From contig JAUIFE010000003.1 in NCBI GenBank assembly GCA_030429565.1, positions 434,001 through 498,000 on the forward strand: 64,000 bases of DNA, in the 5' to 3' direction. This stretch comes from Holophagae bacterium. Its GTDB lineage: Bacteria > Acidobacteriota > Holophagae > Acanthopleuribacterales > Acanthopleuribacteraceae. The position numbers and the translations under genes were made by a program. Under the pieces are notes generated by a model that had not been told where the DNA came from, did no database searches, and was given only the letters and a program-made list of their open reading frames with translations. Positions 26,496 through 35,120 of the stretch are shown one piece after another. Numbering within the stretch: position 1 is the first letter of the stretch; the number at the start of each line of letters is the position of its first letter.

Positions 26496-28586
26496 TTAGA
26501 CGGTTGGTACGTTTTTGAGTGCTTTCCGCATTTCACCAAGGTCTTGATAGCGTTTCGCCGGGTCTTTGCTCAGCGCCTTGCGGATAATGGCTTCCAATTC
26601 AACGGGAATTTTCGGGTTTAGCGCCCGGGGCGAAGGCGGCGGCTCGTTGAGGTGCATGTTGAGTAATTCGATCATGGAGCGCGCTTTAAAGGGGCGTTTA
26701 CCGGCAAACATTTCAAAGGCGACCACACCCAGTGAATAAATATCGGACAGCGGCGTCATGTCTCCGTTAAATTGTTCCGGCGACATGTAGGTAGGCGTGC
26801 CGGACACGCGGTTGTCGGTGTCTCCCTTGGCAATCCGCGATACGCCAAAATCCATTACCTTGGCGACGCCTCGCGCCGTGTTGAGCATGATGTTTTCCGG
26901 TTTGATATCGCCGTGAACGACGCCCTCCTCGTGGGCGGCGCGCAGGCCTTCGCAGACTTGCGCCAAAATGCGAATGCCGATGCGCAGCGGCAAGGGCCGC
27001 ACTTTCTTAAGCAGCGCTTTGAGGGTTTCGCCGGTGACAAATTCCATGCTGATGAACTGCACGCCTTCGATATCGCCTAAATCGTAAATGCGAACCACGT
27101 GGCGGTGGGTAACGAGGCGTGCCAGTTTGGTTTCCTTGATCATCATCTGACGATCCGATTCGCGGTCGACGAGCAACATTTTGACCGCGACGACCTCGTC
27201 GAGGGTGCGGTCTCTTACCTTGTAAACAATGCCCATGCCGCCGCGACCGAGTTCGGAAATAATTTCATAGCGACGGCTGAGTTCGAAGCCGCCTGGCAGG
27301 CTGCGGCCCGATTCCATGCTGCGGCGCACCGCTTCTTGAACAAAAGACGGCGTGATGTTGGTTTGCGTCGGCAACTCGCCCGTGCGCAGCATCGCGGTCG
27401 GCTCGGGGTTCTGGGTTTCCAGCATCGAATCCATCAGCGTGCCGCTGCCGGCGCTTTCCTGCGCGGCGCGTTCCAGAAACTGAATTAATTCTTGTTGTTC
27501 GCGCAGTTCGCGCACCAGTTCGCGAAAGGCTTCAGCCATGATGCCGATCTCATCGCCGCTACTGACGAGAATGGCGGCGTCGTCGTAATCGCCTTGGCGA
27601 ACGTTTTCAATGTGCTCGACCAATTGGCTGACGGGGCGGGTGACGCCGCGTGCCACCATCAGACTAATCGGCACGATCAGCAGCAGCGTGATGCCCGCAA
27701 TTACCAGCATCCCGATAAGAATGGAGCGAAAGGGGGCCATCTCGTTGGCCAGTGATTTGAGGATGATCAGGCGGCCGATTTGTTTGCCGGAGGCGGAAAT
27801 CAGGTCCTCGGCGGAGGCGCTAAAGGAAATGTCGTTAATGCGAATTTCAAAAGACTGATTGTTACTGGGTTCTGCTAAGGATTCCAGCGTGTTGCGCATT
27901 TCGCCGACCGAAACACCTTCCTGGTTGAAGTGTTGGGCGGCCAGTTGTAATTCGCCGGTTTGGCGCTGCGCCAGGAAGACCACGTTGCAACTGGCGATGC
28001 CGCCGATTTGAGCGGCGGTGGCGTCGGTGATTTGGTAGCCGACCACCACAAACCCGGCCAAAAAGCCGTCGGGCGTGCTCAAGGGGGACAAGACGACGTC
28101 GAACAATTTACCACTCGAGTGCAAGTGATCGATGACGACGGGTTCTTCGCCGTTCTCGGCGCGTTGGATTAATTGATCGACCAGCGCGGTGAGGGCGCCG
28201 GCGGCGTTGGTTGCGATTTGTTCGGTGGTGTCGACCACGGTTTGACCGCTCTCGTCAAGGACCAGCATAAACTCGGCCCCGGAGAAGCGTTGAATTTCGC
28301 TGAATTGGTCGGCCGCCGACTTGGGGTCGTTGCTTTCAATCGCCTCGATCATGTACGCCTGAAATGAGGCGTTCCCCGAGACGTAGGTGTTCACCGCTTT
28401 GAGTCGGTCGGCAATGCGTTCCTGGTAATTGGTGTAAATGGCATGGGTCAACTGCAGGCGGTCACGAATTTCCGCCTGCGCAATCGAACTGGTTCGCTGA
28501 TTGAGAAAGAACAACATGGTCGAAGTGAGCAGGAAGGTGACCGATAATATAGCGAGAAGAACCTTCTGGTTAAAAGATAAGTGCAT
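26496..28586 (-). CDS. Transmembrane sensor Ser/Thr protein kinase (cache-like, HAMP, kinase)
   Basis: 696 residues from ATG 28586 (GAGG seven bases upstream). TM1 lies at about 8-27, a periplasmic sensor of double-cache character at about 30-285, TM2 at 287-311, HAMP at 311-365 (RGVTRPVSQLVEHIENVRQG, GDEIGIMAEAF) and a linker follows. The kinase domain occupies 440-696: glycine loop LGRGGMGIVY, catalytic Lys469 in VAVKML, catalytic loop HGDIKPEN (Asp560), DFG at 579-581 and SGTPTYMSPEQF. The loop has HGD rather than the usual HRD, so activation-loop Arg control may be absent. Bacterial chemoreceptor-style sensing is thus wired to Ser/Thr phosphorylation. It lies 76 bp after the cupredoxin lipoprotein gene on the same strand, probably one operon. 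Confidence 0.92.
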   Translation of the reverse strand: MHLSFNQKVLLAILSVTFLLTSTMLFFLNQRTSSIAQAEIRDRLQLTHAIYTNYQERIADRLKAVNTYVSGNASFQAYMIEAIESNDPKSAADQFSEIQRFSGAEFMLVLDESGQTVVDTTEQIATNAAGALTALVDQLIQRAENGEEPVVIDHLHSSGKLFDVVLSPLSTPDGFLAGFVVVGYQITDATAAQIGGIASCNVVFLAQRQTGELQLAAQHFNQEGVSVGEMRNTLESLAEPSNNQSFEIRINDISFSASAEDLISASGKQIGRLIILKSLANEMAPFRSILIGMLVIAGITLLLIVPISLMVARGVTRPVSQLVEHIENVRQGDYDDAAILVSSGDEIGIMAEAFRELVRELREQQELIQFLERAAQESAGSGTLMDSMLETQNPEPTAMLRTGELPTQTNITPSFVQEAVRRSMESGRSLPGGFELSRRYEIISELGRGGMGIVYKVRDRTLDEVVAVKMLLVDRESDRQMMIKETKLARLVTHRHVVRIYDLGDIEGVQFISMEFVTGETLKALLKKVRPLPLRIGIRILAQVCEGLRAAHEEGVVHGDIKPENIMLNTARGVAKVMDFGVSRIAKGDTDNRVSGTPTYMSPEQFNGDMTPLSDIYSLGVVAFEMFAGKRPFKARSMIELLNMHLNEPPPSPRALNPKIPVELEAIIRKALSKDPAKRYQDLGEMRKALKNVPTV

Positions 28587-28662
28587 GGAACGCCTCAAAA
28601 CCAATAGCGGGAATCAATATTCATGGAGCGGGTATATCCTAACCCAAGCGCTTGCAAATGTC

Positions 28663-29907
28663 TCAATAACGCTCGCCTTTACGTTTTTCGTAAGGCTTCC
28701 CTTCCTTGTTGAGGTGCGGTTTTAAGCGCAAACTGCGCACTTTAAGTTCAAGGGTGACCGGCTCGGCGCGGCCGTCGCGTACCACCAATTCGGTTTTGGT
28801 AAGGCCGGAAAGCTTGTGAATCGCGGCCAGTGTGTAGGTGCCGTCGGACAAGCCTTTGAGTTCGAAATTCCCGTCCTCGTCGGCGTAGGTGAAATGGGGA
28901 TTGGCAGCCACGTAAATCATGGCGTTCATACTGTGGTGGACGTTGCAATAAACACGGACCAAGCCTTCGTTCATGAAGGTATAGCGGGCACCTTCGGCTT
29001 TGCTGTAGCGGCCGGCGTCGAACTTGTTGCCCTTGGACACACTGAACACGTTGTGAATGATGGGGTCCATGTTGGGGAATTGCACCGTGGCACCGCGTGG
29101 CACCAGCAATAGCACCGGGTTGAAGGTTTTGTCTTTGGTGACAATGCTGTAATCGCCCTGGACGGTTTCGCTGGGAATGGTGCTTTCGTGATCGTAGATG
29201 ACAATGCCGACGGCTTCCTCGGCCGTGTCGAGCTTTCTGCGCGAGCGTCCGGTAAAAACCACTTCGCCGCGCACGACGGCACCTGGGCTGGGTTTGGGCT
29301 CGGCTTTAACCACCGGTTTTGGATCGGGTACAACCTTGGGTTTGGGTTTTTCAACCGGCTTGGGGTCGGGCTTCACAACGGGTTTTGGATCGGGCTTGGG
29401 TTTTTCAACCGGCTTGGGGTCGGTTTTGGGCTCGGGGGTTTCGACCGGCTTGGGGTCGGTTTTGGGCTCGGGGGTTTCGACCGGCTTGGGATCGGGCTTG
29501 GGCTCAGGGGTTTCGACCGGCTTGGGATCGGGCTTGGGCTCGGGGGTTTCGACCGGCTTGGGATCGGGCTTGGGCTCAGGGGTTTCGACCGGCTTGGGAT
29601 CGGGTTTGGGCTCAGGGGTTTCGACCGGCTTGGGATCGGGTTTGGGCTCGGGGGTTTCGACCGGCCTGGGATCGGGCTTGGGCTCAGGGGTTTCGACCGG
29701 CTTGGGATCGGGTTTGGGCTCAGGGGTTTCGACCGGCTTGGGATCGGGCTTGGGCTCGGTTGTGGCTTCAACCGGCGTCGTCGGACGTGGATCTGCTGTT
29801 GGTGTCCGTTTGGCATCATGCGCACATGAAGCGAGTAACAGAACCAACAAAACCGCGCTTACCGCGTGCCGCCGCCGTGAAAACGTGAGCCATGTTTGGT
29901 ACAGCAT
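28663..29907 (-). CDS. Lipoprotein with proline-rich repeat stalk, cupredoxin domain and carboxypeptidase-regulatory-like tail
   Basis: 414 residues from ATG 29907 (AGGAG upstream). A signal peptide ends in the lipobox LASC (Cys28). Residues about 40-205 are tandem PKPDPKPVETPE 12-mers forming a stiff stalk. Residues about 215-345 are a blue-copper-like domain: the ligand set is visible as IIHNVFSVS (His) and VYCNVHHSMNAM (Cys, His, Met). The last about 70 residues (GNFELKGLSDGTYTLAAIHK) form a carboxypeptidase-regulatory-like beta domain. A periplasmic or surface copper electron carrier held away from the membrane is inferred. It sits between a GAF histidine kinase and a sensor Ser/Thr kinase on one strand. 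Confidence 0.87.
   Translation of the reverse strand: MLYQTWLTFSRRRHAVSAVLLVLLLASCAHDAKRTPTADPRPTTPVEATTEPKPDPKPVETPEPKPDPKPVETPEPKPDPRPVETPEPKPDPKPVETPEPKPDPKPVETPEPKPDPKPVETPEPKPDPKPVETPEPKPDPKPVETPEPKTDPKPVETPEPKTDPKPVEKPKPDPKPVVKPDPKPVEKPKPKVVPDPKPVVKAEPKPSPGAVVRGEVVFTGRSRRKLDTAEEAVGIVIYDHESTIPSETVQGDYSIVTKDKTFNPVLLLVPRGATVQFPNMDPIIHNVFSVSKGNKFDAGRYSKAEGARYTFMNEGLVRVYCNVHHSMNAMIYVAANPHFTYADEDGNFELKGLSDGTYTLAAIHKLSGLTKTELVVRDGRAEPVTLELKVRSLRLKPHLNKEGKPYEKRKGERY
29400..29760 (-). repeat. 36-bp tandem repeats coding PKPDPKPVETPE
   Basis: About ten consecutive 36-bp units with small drift (CAG/CGG and TTG/TTT variants). They create long open frames on all strands that mimic genes (Gly/Leu-rich on the + strand). 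Copy number is likely variable and assembly-sensitive. Confidence 0.9.
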
Positions 29908-30042
29908 TTTTTTCTCCTGTGGTTGAAGCTGCCGAACGGTTCGAGCCGTTACACGCCGGCGTATCGGCAAAGAAGGTGGTTATTAAGCTCCATTTCAGCG
30001 GTTCAGGTGGATTTTTGCAAGGGCTCTCGCCGGCAATTCGGT

Positions 30043-31665
30043 TCAAACGCGTTTCGGAACCGGTGGGAAAACCAAGGTGAAGGTGGTGCCCAGGTCGGGG
30101 CCGTCGCTGTGGACCGAAATGCTGCCGCGCATCTCCTCCATGGCACTCGCGCAGAAATGGAGGCCGAAACCATGCCCGTTTTCCTTGGTGGTGAAGCCAT
30201 GGGTAAACATTTTTTCGAGATCGTTCGGGCGAATGCCGACGCCGTTGTCGCAGACTTTTACCAGTACTTGACCTTCGTCGTTTTCCTCCAGCACAATCGT
30301 CAGCCGGCGTTTTTCCGGGTCCAGCTCTTTCATGGCCTCGGTCGCGTTTTTAATCAGGTTGACGAGGATGTGAATGAGCTTGGCTTTAGAGGCGCGGACC
30401 GGTTTGTCGGTACGAAAATCACGTTGAATCAGTGTTTTATGGCGGTCTAAGAAGTTGCTTTGCAAGCTGATTGCTTCTTCGATGACCTGTACCACGGCCT
30501 GAATTTCGGAGCCGCCGATTTTCGAAATGGTTTGTTGGGTTTCAATAATATCGCGCATCAGGTGGGTTTTTTCACTGATCTTGCGAATCTCCGTGCTCAA
30601 GAGCTGGTGGTCTTTGTCCAGTTGCGCGCCCACCTTCAATAAGAATTGGGGCAACAGCTCGCCCTTGGGATCACTGGTGAAAAAAGCGGCGAGGTCGGCG
30701 AGGTTCTGTTCGAGCACCTCGTGGGCTTGCAGCAAGCGCGGGATTTTTGAGTGGCGCAGGCGCGATTCCACCAACGAACAGGAAACCATTAACGAGTTGA
30801 GGATGTTGCCGATATTGTGCAACACGGAGTTGGCGACCTCGGCTGTGCCGGTCATGCGCTCCATGTCGCGGCGACGCGAGTCCAGCGCGGCGCGTGCCAA
30901 AAACACCGATAAAATCGCCGCCACCATTTCCACGACCGGGATTTGCGCTTCTTCAAAACAGTGCGTGCGGTTGCTGACCAACTGCAACACACCCAGCACT
31001 TGGTCACCTCCCAAAATCGGGGTGGCAATCATGGCGCGAATCTCGAACGCCAACTCCTTGTCGACGCCCGGCCGGTAACGGGGCTCTTGGGTTAAATCGT
31101 GGCAGAGCAGGGTCTTTTTGTGGGTGATGACCCAGTCGGTGAGGCCGACGCCGGCCGGAATTTCGAGCCGACTCATTTGCCGGGACAAGGTTGGATCTTC
31201 AGTGAAGCTGGCGGCAAAACGCAAGCCGCTGCCGTCCTCGTTGCGCGTTAGGACGACGGCGCTTACCGCGTTAAATAGGGAACAGGTATGGCACAGTAAT
31301 TCGCCGGCGACGGTTTCGAAGCAGACGTCCTGACCGAAGGCGTCCGAAAAAATGGCGAGTAATTGCAGAAGATGGGGTTCGCGCGTGCCTGGCGCGCCGC
31401 TCTTCGACGAATCGAGACCGGCTTCCGTGCCCAGCGCGGTGCGGCAGAAGCCGGCAATCAAACCTAGGTCGCTGCCGCGTGGCAGATGTTGGTAGCCGTT
31501 TTTTTGGTTGGGGCCGAGCACGATGAAGCGTGGTTTGAGTTCATCCGGCAGGTGCGGTTGCGGGTAAGTTCGCCCCCAGGCGAAATGGCATGGGGCGGCC
31601 TGCAAAAAAGCGGCGAGCTGCGCGGTGTCGGTAAACGCATTGGAATCGCGGAGTTCGAGCTTCAT
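30043..31665 (-). CDS. Soluble GAF-domain sensor histidine kinase
   Basis: 540 residues from ATG 31665; a longer frame to 31839 has no ribosome site. An N-terminal 100 residues of unknown type are followed by a GAF domain at about 110-265 (IPAGVGLTDWVITHKKTLLC, ATPILGGDQVLGVLQLV). The phosphoacceptor region holds His283 (ANSVLHNIGNILNS). The HATPase domain shows N-box LIKNATEAM, G1 DNGVGI and G2 GHGFGLH. The HNIGNILN form is seen in kinases that control c-di-GMP or Ser/Thr circuits and can act as phosphatases. No membrane segment is present. The gene is 135 bp upstream of the cupredoxin lipoprotein gene on the same strand, and its response regulator is not adjacent. Confidence 0.9.
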   Translation of the reverse strand: MKLELRDSNAFTDTAQLAAFLQAAPCHFAWGRTYPQPHLPDELKPRFIVLGPNQKNGYQHLPRGSDLGLIAGFCRTALGTEAGLDSSKSGAPGTREPHLLQLLAIFSDAFGQDVCFETVAGELLCHTCSLFNAVSAVVLTRNEDGSGLRFAASFTEDPTLSRQMSRLEIPAGVGLTDWVITHKKTLLCHDLTQEPRYRPGVDKELAFEIRAMIATPILGGDQVLGVLQLVSNRTHCFEEAQIPVVEMVAAILSVFLARAALDSRRRDMERMTGTAEVANSVLHNIGNILNSLMVSCSLVESRLRHSKIPRLLQAHEVLEQNLADLAAFFTSDPKGELLPQFLLKVGAQLDKDHQLLSTEIRKISEKTHLMRDIIETQQTISKIGGSEIQAVVQVIEEAISLQSNFLDRHKTLIQRDFRTDKPVRASKAKLIHILVNLIKNATEAMKELDPEKRRLTIVLEENDEGQVLVKVCDNGVGIRPNDLEKMFTHGFTTKENGHGFGLHFCASAMEEMRGSISVHSDGPDLGTTFTLVFPPVPKRV

Positions 31666-32110
31666 AGGGTTCGGGTTCCTTGACGCGAAAGCTGTAACCA
31701 TCGGGGCCAAAGCCGTGTTTCGCTGAATGAGAACGGTGGCGCCGGCGTGTGCGGACCGATCAACGGACGGCTGCAGAATTGGTGACGGGATCGCGTTTCC
31801 CGTTTGGAACTGGCTTGAAAAAAATGGTTCAAGCTTCATTTATACCCGAAGCGGGCGCGGATGGCGATAAAGATTGTCGCCGTGAAGGGGCTTTCAAGGG
31901 TTGCTCAGGTGATCCGGCCGACAGGAAGTCGTCTCAGTTGGATTTTTCCGAGCGGTTCTGGGACGGTTTGGTCTATGATCGTGAAAATTCGTGTACCTAA
32001 CGACCTCCCCGCTGGTTTGCGTTTGGGATTTGCGCCGGAGGCTCGTTTTCCGCCGTAACTGTCGTCGCGCGGACCCGTCGCCCCCGATGTTCCGCCGACA
32101 TGGAGGATTT
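31666..32110. other. Divergent intergenic region
   Basis: About 445 bp between the divergent histidine kinase and YceH genes. Frames extending from both genes into it lack ribosome sites. No operator or RNA was recognised. Confidence 0.4.
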
Positions 32111-32809
32111 ATGGATGAGATGGTGTTAACAGCCGAAGAAGTTCGTGTCCTCGGCGCTTTGATCGAAAAAGAAATGGCGACGCCGGACTATTACCCGTTG
32201 ACCCTTAATGCGTTGGTCAATGCCTGCAACCAGAAGTCGAATCGCGAACCCGTGGTGCAATACGGCGACGGGGCTGTGCTCAAGGCTATCAGCGGTTTGC
32301 AAAACAACCAGTTGGCCTTCGAAGTGAATGCTGTTGACAGTCGGGTGCCCAAATACGAGCACAATGTCGGCAAACGTTTGATGCTGTCGGTTCAGGAAAT
32401 TGCGATTTTGACGGTATTGTTGTTGCGCGGTCCGCAAACCGTTGGTGAGTTGCGTGGCCGGACAGGGCGTTTGTATCCCTTCGACAACTTAGACGAGGTC
32501 GCCGTTACGCTCGACAGTCTTGCGACACGCGAGCTCGGCGCGTTGGTGACCCAACTGCCCGTGTTACCCGGCCGCAAGGAACCGCGTTATGCCCATTTGC
32601 TGTCCGGCGAACCCGCGGTTGAAGAAACACCCGCTTTTGCCTATGCACCGACGCCGACCGCGCCTGCCGTCGCGCCCGCGCCCGCGCCGCCGGTTGATTC
32701 GGGTCTCCAGGATCAGGTGAGCGCTTTAGAAGAAGAGGTGTTGTCCCTGCGTGAGGAGTTGGACGAACTCAAAGCGGCTTTTCAGGCGTTTCGCAAGCAA
32801 TTCGAATGA
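32111..32809 (+). CDS. yceH: YceH family (DUF480/UPF0502) winged-helix protein
   Basis: 232 residues starting at ATG 32111 after GGAGG. It matches YceH/DUF480 closely: EVRVLGALIEKEMATPDYYP, LTLNALVNACNQKSNR, RTGRLYPFDNLDEV and LPVLPGRKEPRYAHLL. The fold is a tandem winged helix, but its DNA target and role are not established. After a Pro/Ala linker (about 180-205) there is a C-terminal coiled coil (VSALEEEVLSLREELDELKA), which implies dimerisation. A terminator follows 25 bp after the stop. Confidence 0.9.
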   Translation: MDEMVLTAEEVRVLGALIEKEMATPDYYPLTLNALVNACNQKSNREPVVQYGDGAVLKAISGLQNNQLAFEVNAVDSRVPKYEHNVGKRLMLSVQEIAILTVLLLRGPQTVGELRGRTGRLYPFDNLDEVAVTLDSLATRELGALVTQLPVLPGRKEPRYAHLLSGEPAVEETPAFAYAPTPTAPAVAPAPAPPVDSGLQDQVSALEEEVLSLREELDELKAAFQAFRKQFE

Positions 32810-32834
32810 TTTCGACGCACGCGGCGTCGGACGT

Positions 32835-32874
32835 AAAAAAACCCAGGTCGTGTGGCACGAGCCTGGGTTTTTTT
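32835..32874 (+). terminator. Bidirectional rho-independent terminator
   Basis: AAAAACCCAGG and CCTGGGTTTTT arms flank a 14-base loop, with A and T tracts on both sides. It ends yceH (+) and, on the other strand, the small secreted gene ending at 32913. Confidence 0.9.
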
Positions 32875-32912
32875 GTGGCTATTTTGGAATCGAATGCGCG
32901 GCCTCCTTGGTG

Positions 32913-33278
32913 TCATTCCATCAGTTTTTTAATGTTGAGCTCCTGCACCGTGCGGTTCCCGGCGCCGTCGTCGTAGATGTCGACGGTGATGATGACGGTT
33001 TCATCGGCTTGGCGGCGGTTGTCTTTGTGCATGGTGATGGTAACGGTGAAGGCTTTGTGCGGCCCTTGTTGAGGGATCAAGTAGTAGATCGGGTCGACGT
33101 CGGTGTCGGTTAACTGGTGGCCGGCGTCAAGGCAGGTCCAGTAGTTGTTCATGACGAGTGCGTCGTTGTTCAGCAGGTTGCGCAGCTCGGGGTAGTACTC
33201 GAGATCGTTGGCGGCAAAAGTGGGGAGTGCGAGTAAAGCGAAGGCGGCCAAGGCGGCGAATTTTTTAATGGTATTCAT
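32913..33278 (-). CDS. Small secreted protein, paralogue of the next upstream gene
   Basis: 121 residues with signal peptide MNTIKKFAALAAFALLALPT (cut near FAA). The mature part is short and beta-rich: YYPELRNLLNNDALVMNNY, then DVDPIYYLIPQQGPHKAFTV and DIYDDGAGNRTVQELNIKK. It has a single Cys (TCLDAGH). ATG 33278 follows GGAGG. It shares about half its mature residues with the product of 33351-33734. The family is not recognised. A secreted or periplasmic role is inferred from the signal only. Confidence 0.75.
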   Translation of the reverse strand: MNTIKKFAALAAFALLALPTFAANDLEYYPELRNLLNNDALVMNNYWTCLDAGHQLTDTDVDPIYYLIPQQGPHKAFTVTITMHKDNRRQADETVIITVDIYDDGAGNRTVQELNIKKLME

Positions 33279-33350
33279 GACGTCCTCCAGTGAGTACAGG
33301 TGTTGCGAATGTAGTGTTATGTGTGTCTATGGATGAAGGTCACTTTGGTG

Positions 33351-33734
33351 CTATTTTTTGTTGACGCCGTTAATGCGTTTGATGGTGATTTCTTTAATGG
33401 TTAAGTTGCCTTCTCCGTCATCATAGACTTGGGCAATGATCAAAACGCAATCGGTGGTGAAGCTACGGCGTTCCATGTCGAGAGTGACGGTGTAAGCGTG
33501 GTGTTCACCTTGGGGTGGGATGATGTAATAGACGGGATCCACGTCATCTTTGGCGAGAATGTAGCCGTCGTTTTGGCAGCCGGTAAAGTTGGTCATGACC
33601 AAGCCGTCATCTTCCAAGGTTTGGTTCAGTTCAGGGTAATCGGCAAAATTACCGGCAAAAGTTGTCAAAGAAAAGGTCAAACAGGCCAGGAAAAAGAAGC
33701 GAAAAAAAGCTGTGAATGCTGTATTGGTGTTCAT
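33351..33734 (-). CDS. Small secreted protein, paralogue of the 32913-33278 product
   Basis: 127 residues from ATG 33734 (AGGAGG six bases upstream; the frame is open further but without a ribosome site). Signal peptide MNTNTAFTAFFRFFFLACLT is followed by DYPELNQTLEDDGLVMTNF, DDVDPVYYIIPPQGEHHAYT and QVYDDGEGNLTIKEITIKR. The conserved pattern with its neighbour is YPEL, LVM-N, one Cys, DVDP-YY-IP-QG, YDDG-GN and an I-K ending. This indicates tandem duplication. Function unknown. Confidence 0.75.
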   Translation of the reverse strand: MNTNTAFTAFFRFFFLACLTFSLTTFAGNFADYPELNQTLEDDGLVMTNFTGCQNDGYILAKDDVDPVYYIIPPQGEHHAYTVTLDMERRSFTTDCVLIIAQVYDDGEGNLTIKEITIKRINGVNKK

Positions 33735-34308
33735 GGCGTCCTCCTGGGGCAAGGTGTTTTGTTTTTTCAGGACGGAAAACACATATTGCATCAGGTATGC
33801 CAAACATTCCTAAAAACGGCGGGCGGGCTTTATTTTTTCAAATTGAGAAAGACAGTTGGATTGCGCCGTATTTGAGAAGGCTTGCGTACCAGGGCGTTGG
33901 CGGGTACTTGGCCTTTTTGGGGGAAGATGTTGGGTTTGAGAAAATTTGCAGAGCGAGGTTAGCTCTCTGGCTGACGTGCCTATTTTTGAGCGGTTTGTTG
34001 GGGAGTTCTCGGGCTTTTGTGGGTAGAAACTTCTGCTATTTTGATGAATCCTTGCGTGGCAATAGAAGAGCGTTGGAGAAGTTTGGTTTTTCTCGGCTTT
34101 TGTTCTGAACGCAAAAAAGCGGAACCTGAGGTTCCGCTTTGATGCTTTTAAAATAGGTGACACCCTTGCGAGTGTGTTTGGCTTTTCTATAGCGATAAGA
34201 CCCTTTGCGACCTAAGACCTAAACTGGGTGATGCTTGGCGGCGCGTGCGTGCCCGCTGCCGGGCTTCAATCTGCCGCCGAATCACCTTGTCTGGGTGGAA
34301 TCCCTCGG
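33735..34308. other. Intergenic region with one terminator
   Basis: 574 bp. A weak + strand frame (about 33796-34108) has no ribosome site and odd composition, so it is not called. The terminator at 34116-34140 is the only clear element. Confidence 0.45.
34112..34140 (-). terminator. Rho-independent terminator of the 34309-34812 gene
   Basis: AAAGCGGAACC-TGA-GGTTCCGCTTT gives an 11-bp stem. On the reverse strand it is followed by T6, and it is 168 bp past the stop at 34309. Confidence 0.75.
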
Positions 34309-34812
34309 TTATTGGATGCTGAGCTTGCCGTTGACGCGATCACCCTCAATGCGCAACAGAACGCGGCCTTCCATATTGTTGACAACTTCCATGAAGTCAT
34401 CGTGGTTGCGAATCTGGGCTACGTAATCAACTAAATCCATGGGGATGGTGATTTTGATTTTGCCTTCTTCACGGCTGGTGATATCGACGATGACGTCGGT
34501 TTCGGTGGTGGACACAAACACGGTGTCGTCGCCGTGGTTGACTTCTACATAATCATGAGGGCCGATGTTCTTGATTTCCCGCCAAACCTCGGTGAAGGTG
34601 TTGAATTCTGCGGTGGCGTTGGTTTCCAGCAGGAAGCGATCAATTTGTTGGTCAAAGGCGCTGACCGCTTTGACTGGGATGTTGATTTTGATGGTGGTCG
34701 GTTTTTCCGATTCCATTTGTGCAACCAATTCGAAGTTAAAAAAACGCGCATCGCCCGCGATGGCGCTTGCGGTCATCATCAAAACCATCAATACCGTTAA
34801 ACCTTTTTTCAT
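34309..34812 (-). CDS. Secreted protein of 167 residues, unknown function
   Basis: Signal peptide MKKGLTVLMVLMMTASAIAG is followed by a regular alpha-beta protein (TTIKINIPVKAVSAFDQQID, FVSTTETDVIVDITSREEGK, IKITIPMDLVDYVAQI, GRVLLRIEGDRVNGKLS). ATG 34812 is preceded by GGAGGG. It lacks cysteines in the mature part. No family was recognised. It shares strand and small-secreted character with the two genes at 32.9-33.7 kb but not their sequence. Confidence 0.7.
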   Translation of the reverse strand: MKKGLTVLMVLMMTASAIAGDARFFNFELVAQMESEKPTTIKINIPVKAVSAFDQQIDRFLLETNATAEFNTFTEVWREIKNIGPHDYVEVNHGDDTVFVSTTETDVIVDITSREEGKIKITIPMDLVDYVAQIRNHDDFMEVVNNMEGRVLLRIEGDRVNGKLSIQ

Positions 34813-35120
34813 GGCGTACCCTCCGTAAGCTCTTGCCTTGTCTGGAAGCTGTAACGCACGGTCCCATGGATGGTTTAAATTTTTTTTAAGAAAATCTCAA
34901 GAAAATCCGTAAGTTGTTGAACAGGCGATGGTTGAGCCTGTGTTAGCAGCGGGCGAATGAATTTCTCCACGGCCTTTCGCGTGAACGCGCGGATTTTTGC
35001 CACCGCCTCCGTGCGGCTTTCATGACAACGGTCGCGCCCCTGCGTCTGATTCGGTGCTAACATGCACGCATCTAACCCTGTTGGCCGCGATGCGCGGTGA
35101 TTCTCGCGAAGGCGGTTGCG

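Noticed and set aside
29198..29926. Long + strand open frames of up to 242 residues rich in Gly, Leu and Ser
   Set aside because: They are antisense to the 36-bp proline repeats of the lipoprotein gene, and their regular GSGLGS pattern follows from the repeat. The reverse frame has a ribosome site, lipobox and cupredoxin.
33796..34108. + strand frame encoding MPNIPKNGGRALFFQIEKD and onwards, ending before a hairpin
   Set aside because: No ribosome site, no recognisable fold, and the hairpin has its T-tract on the other strand. Kept as intergenic.
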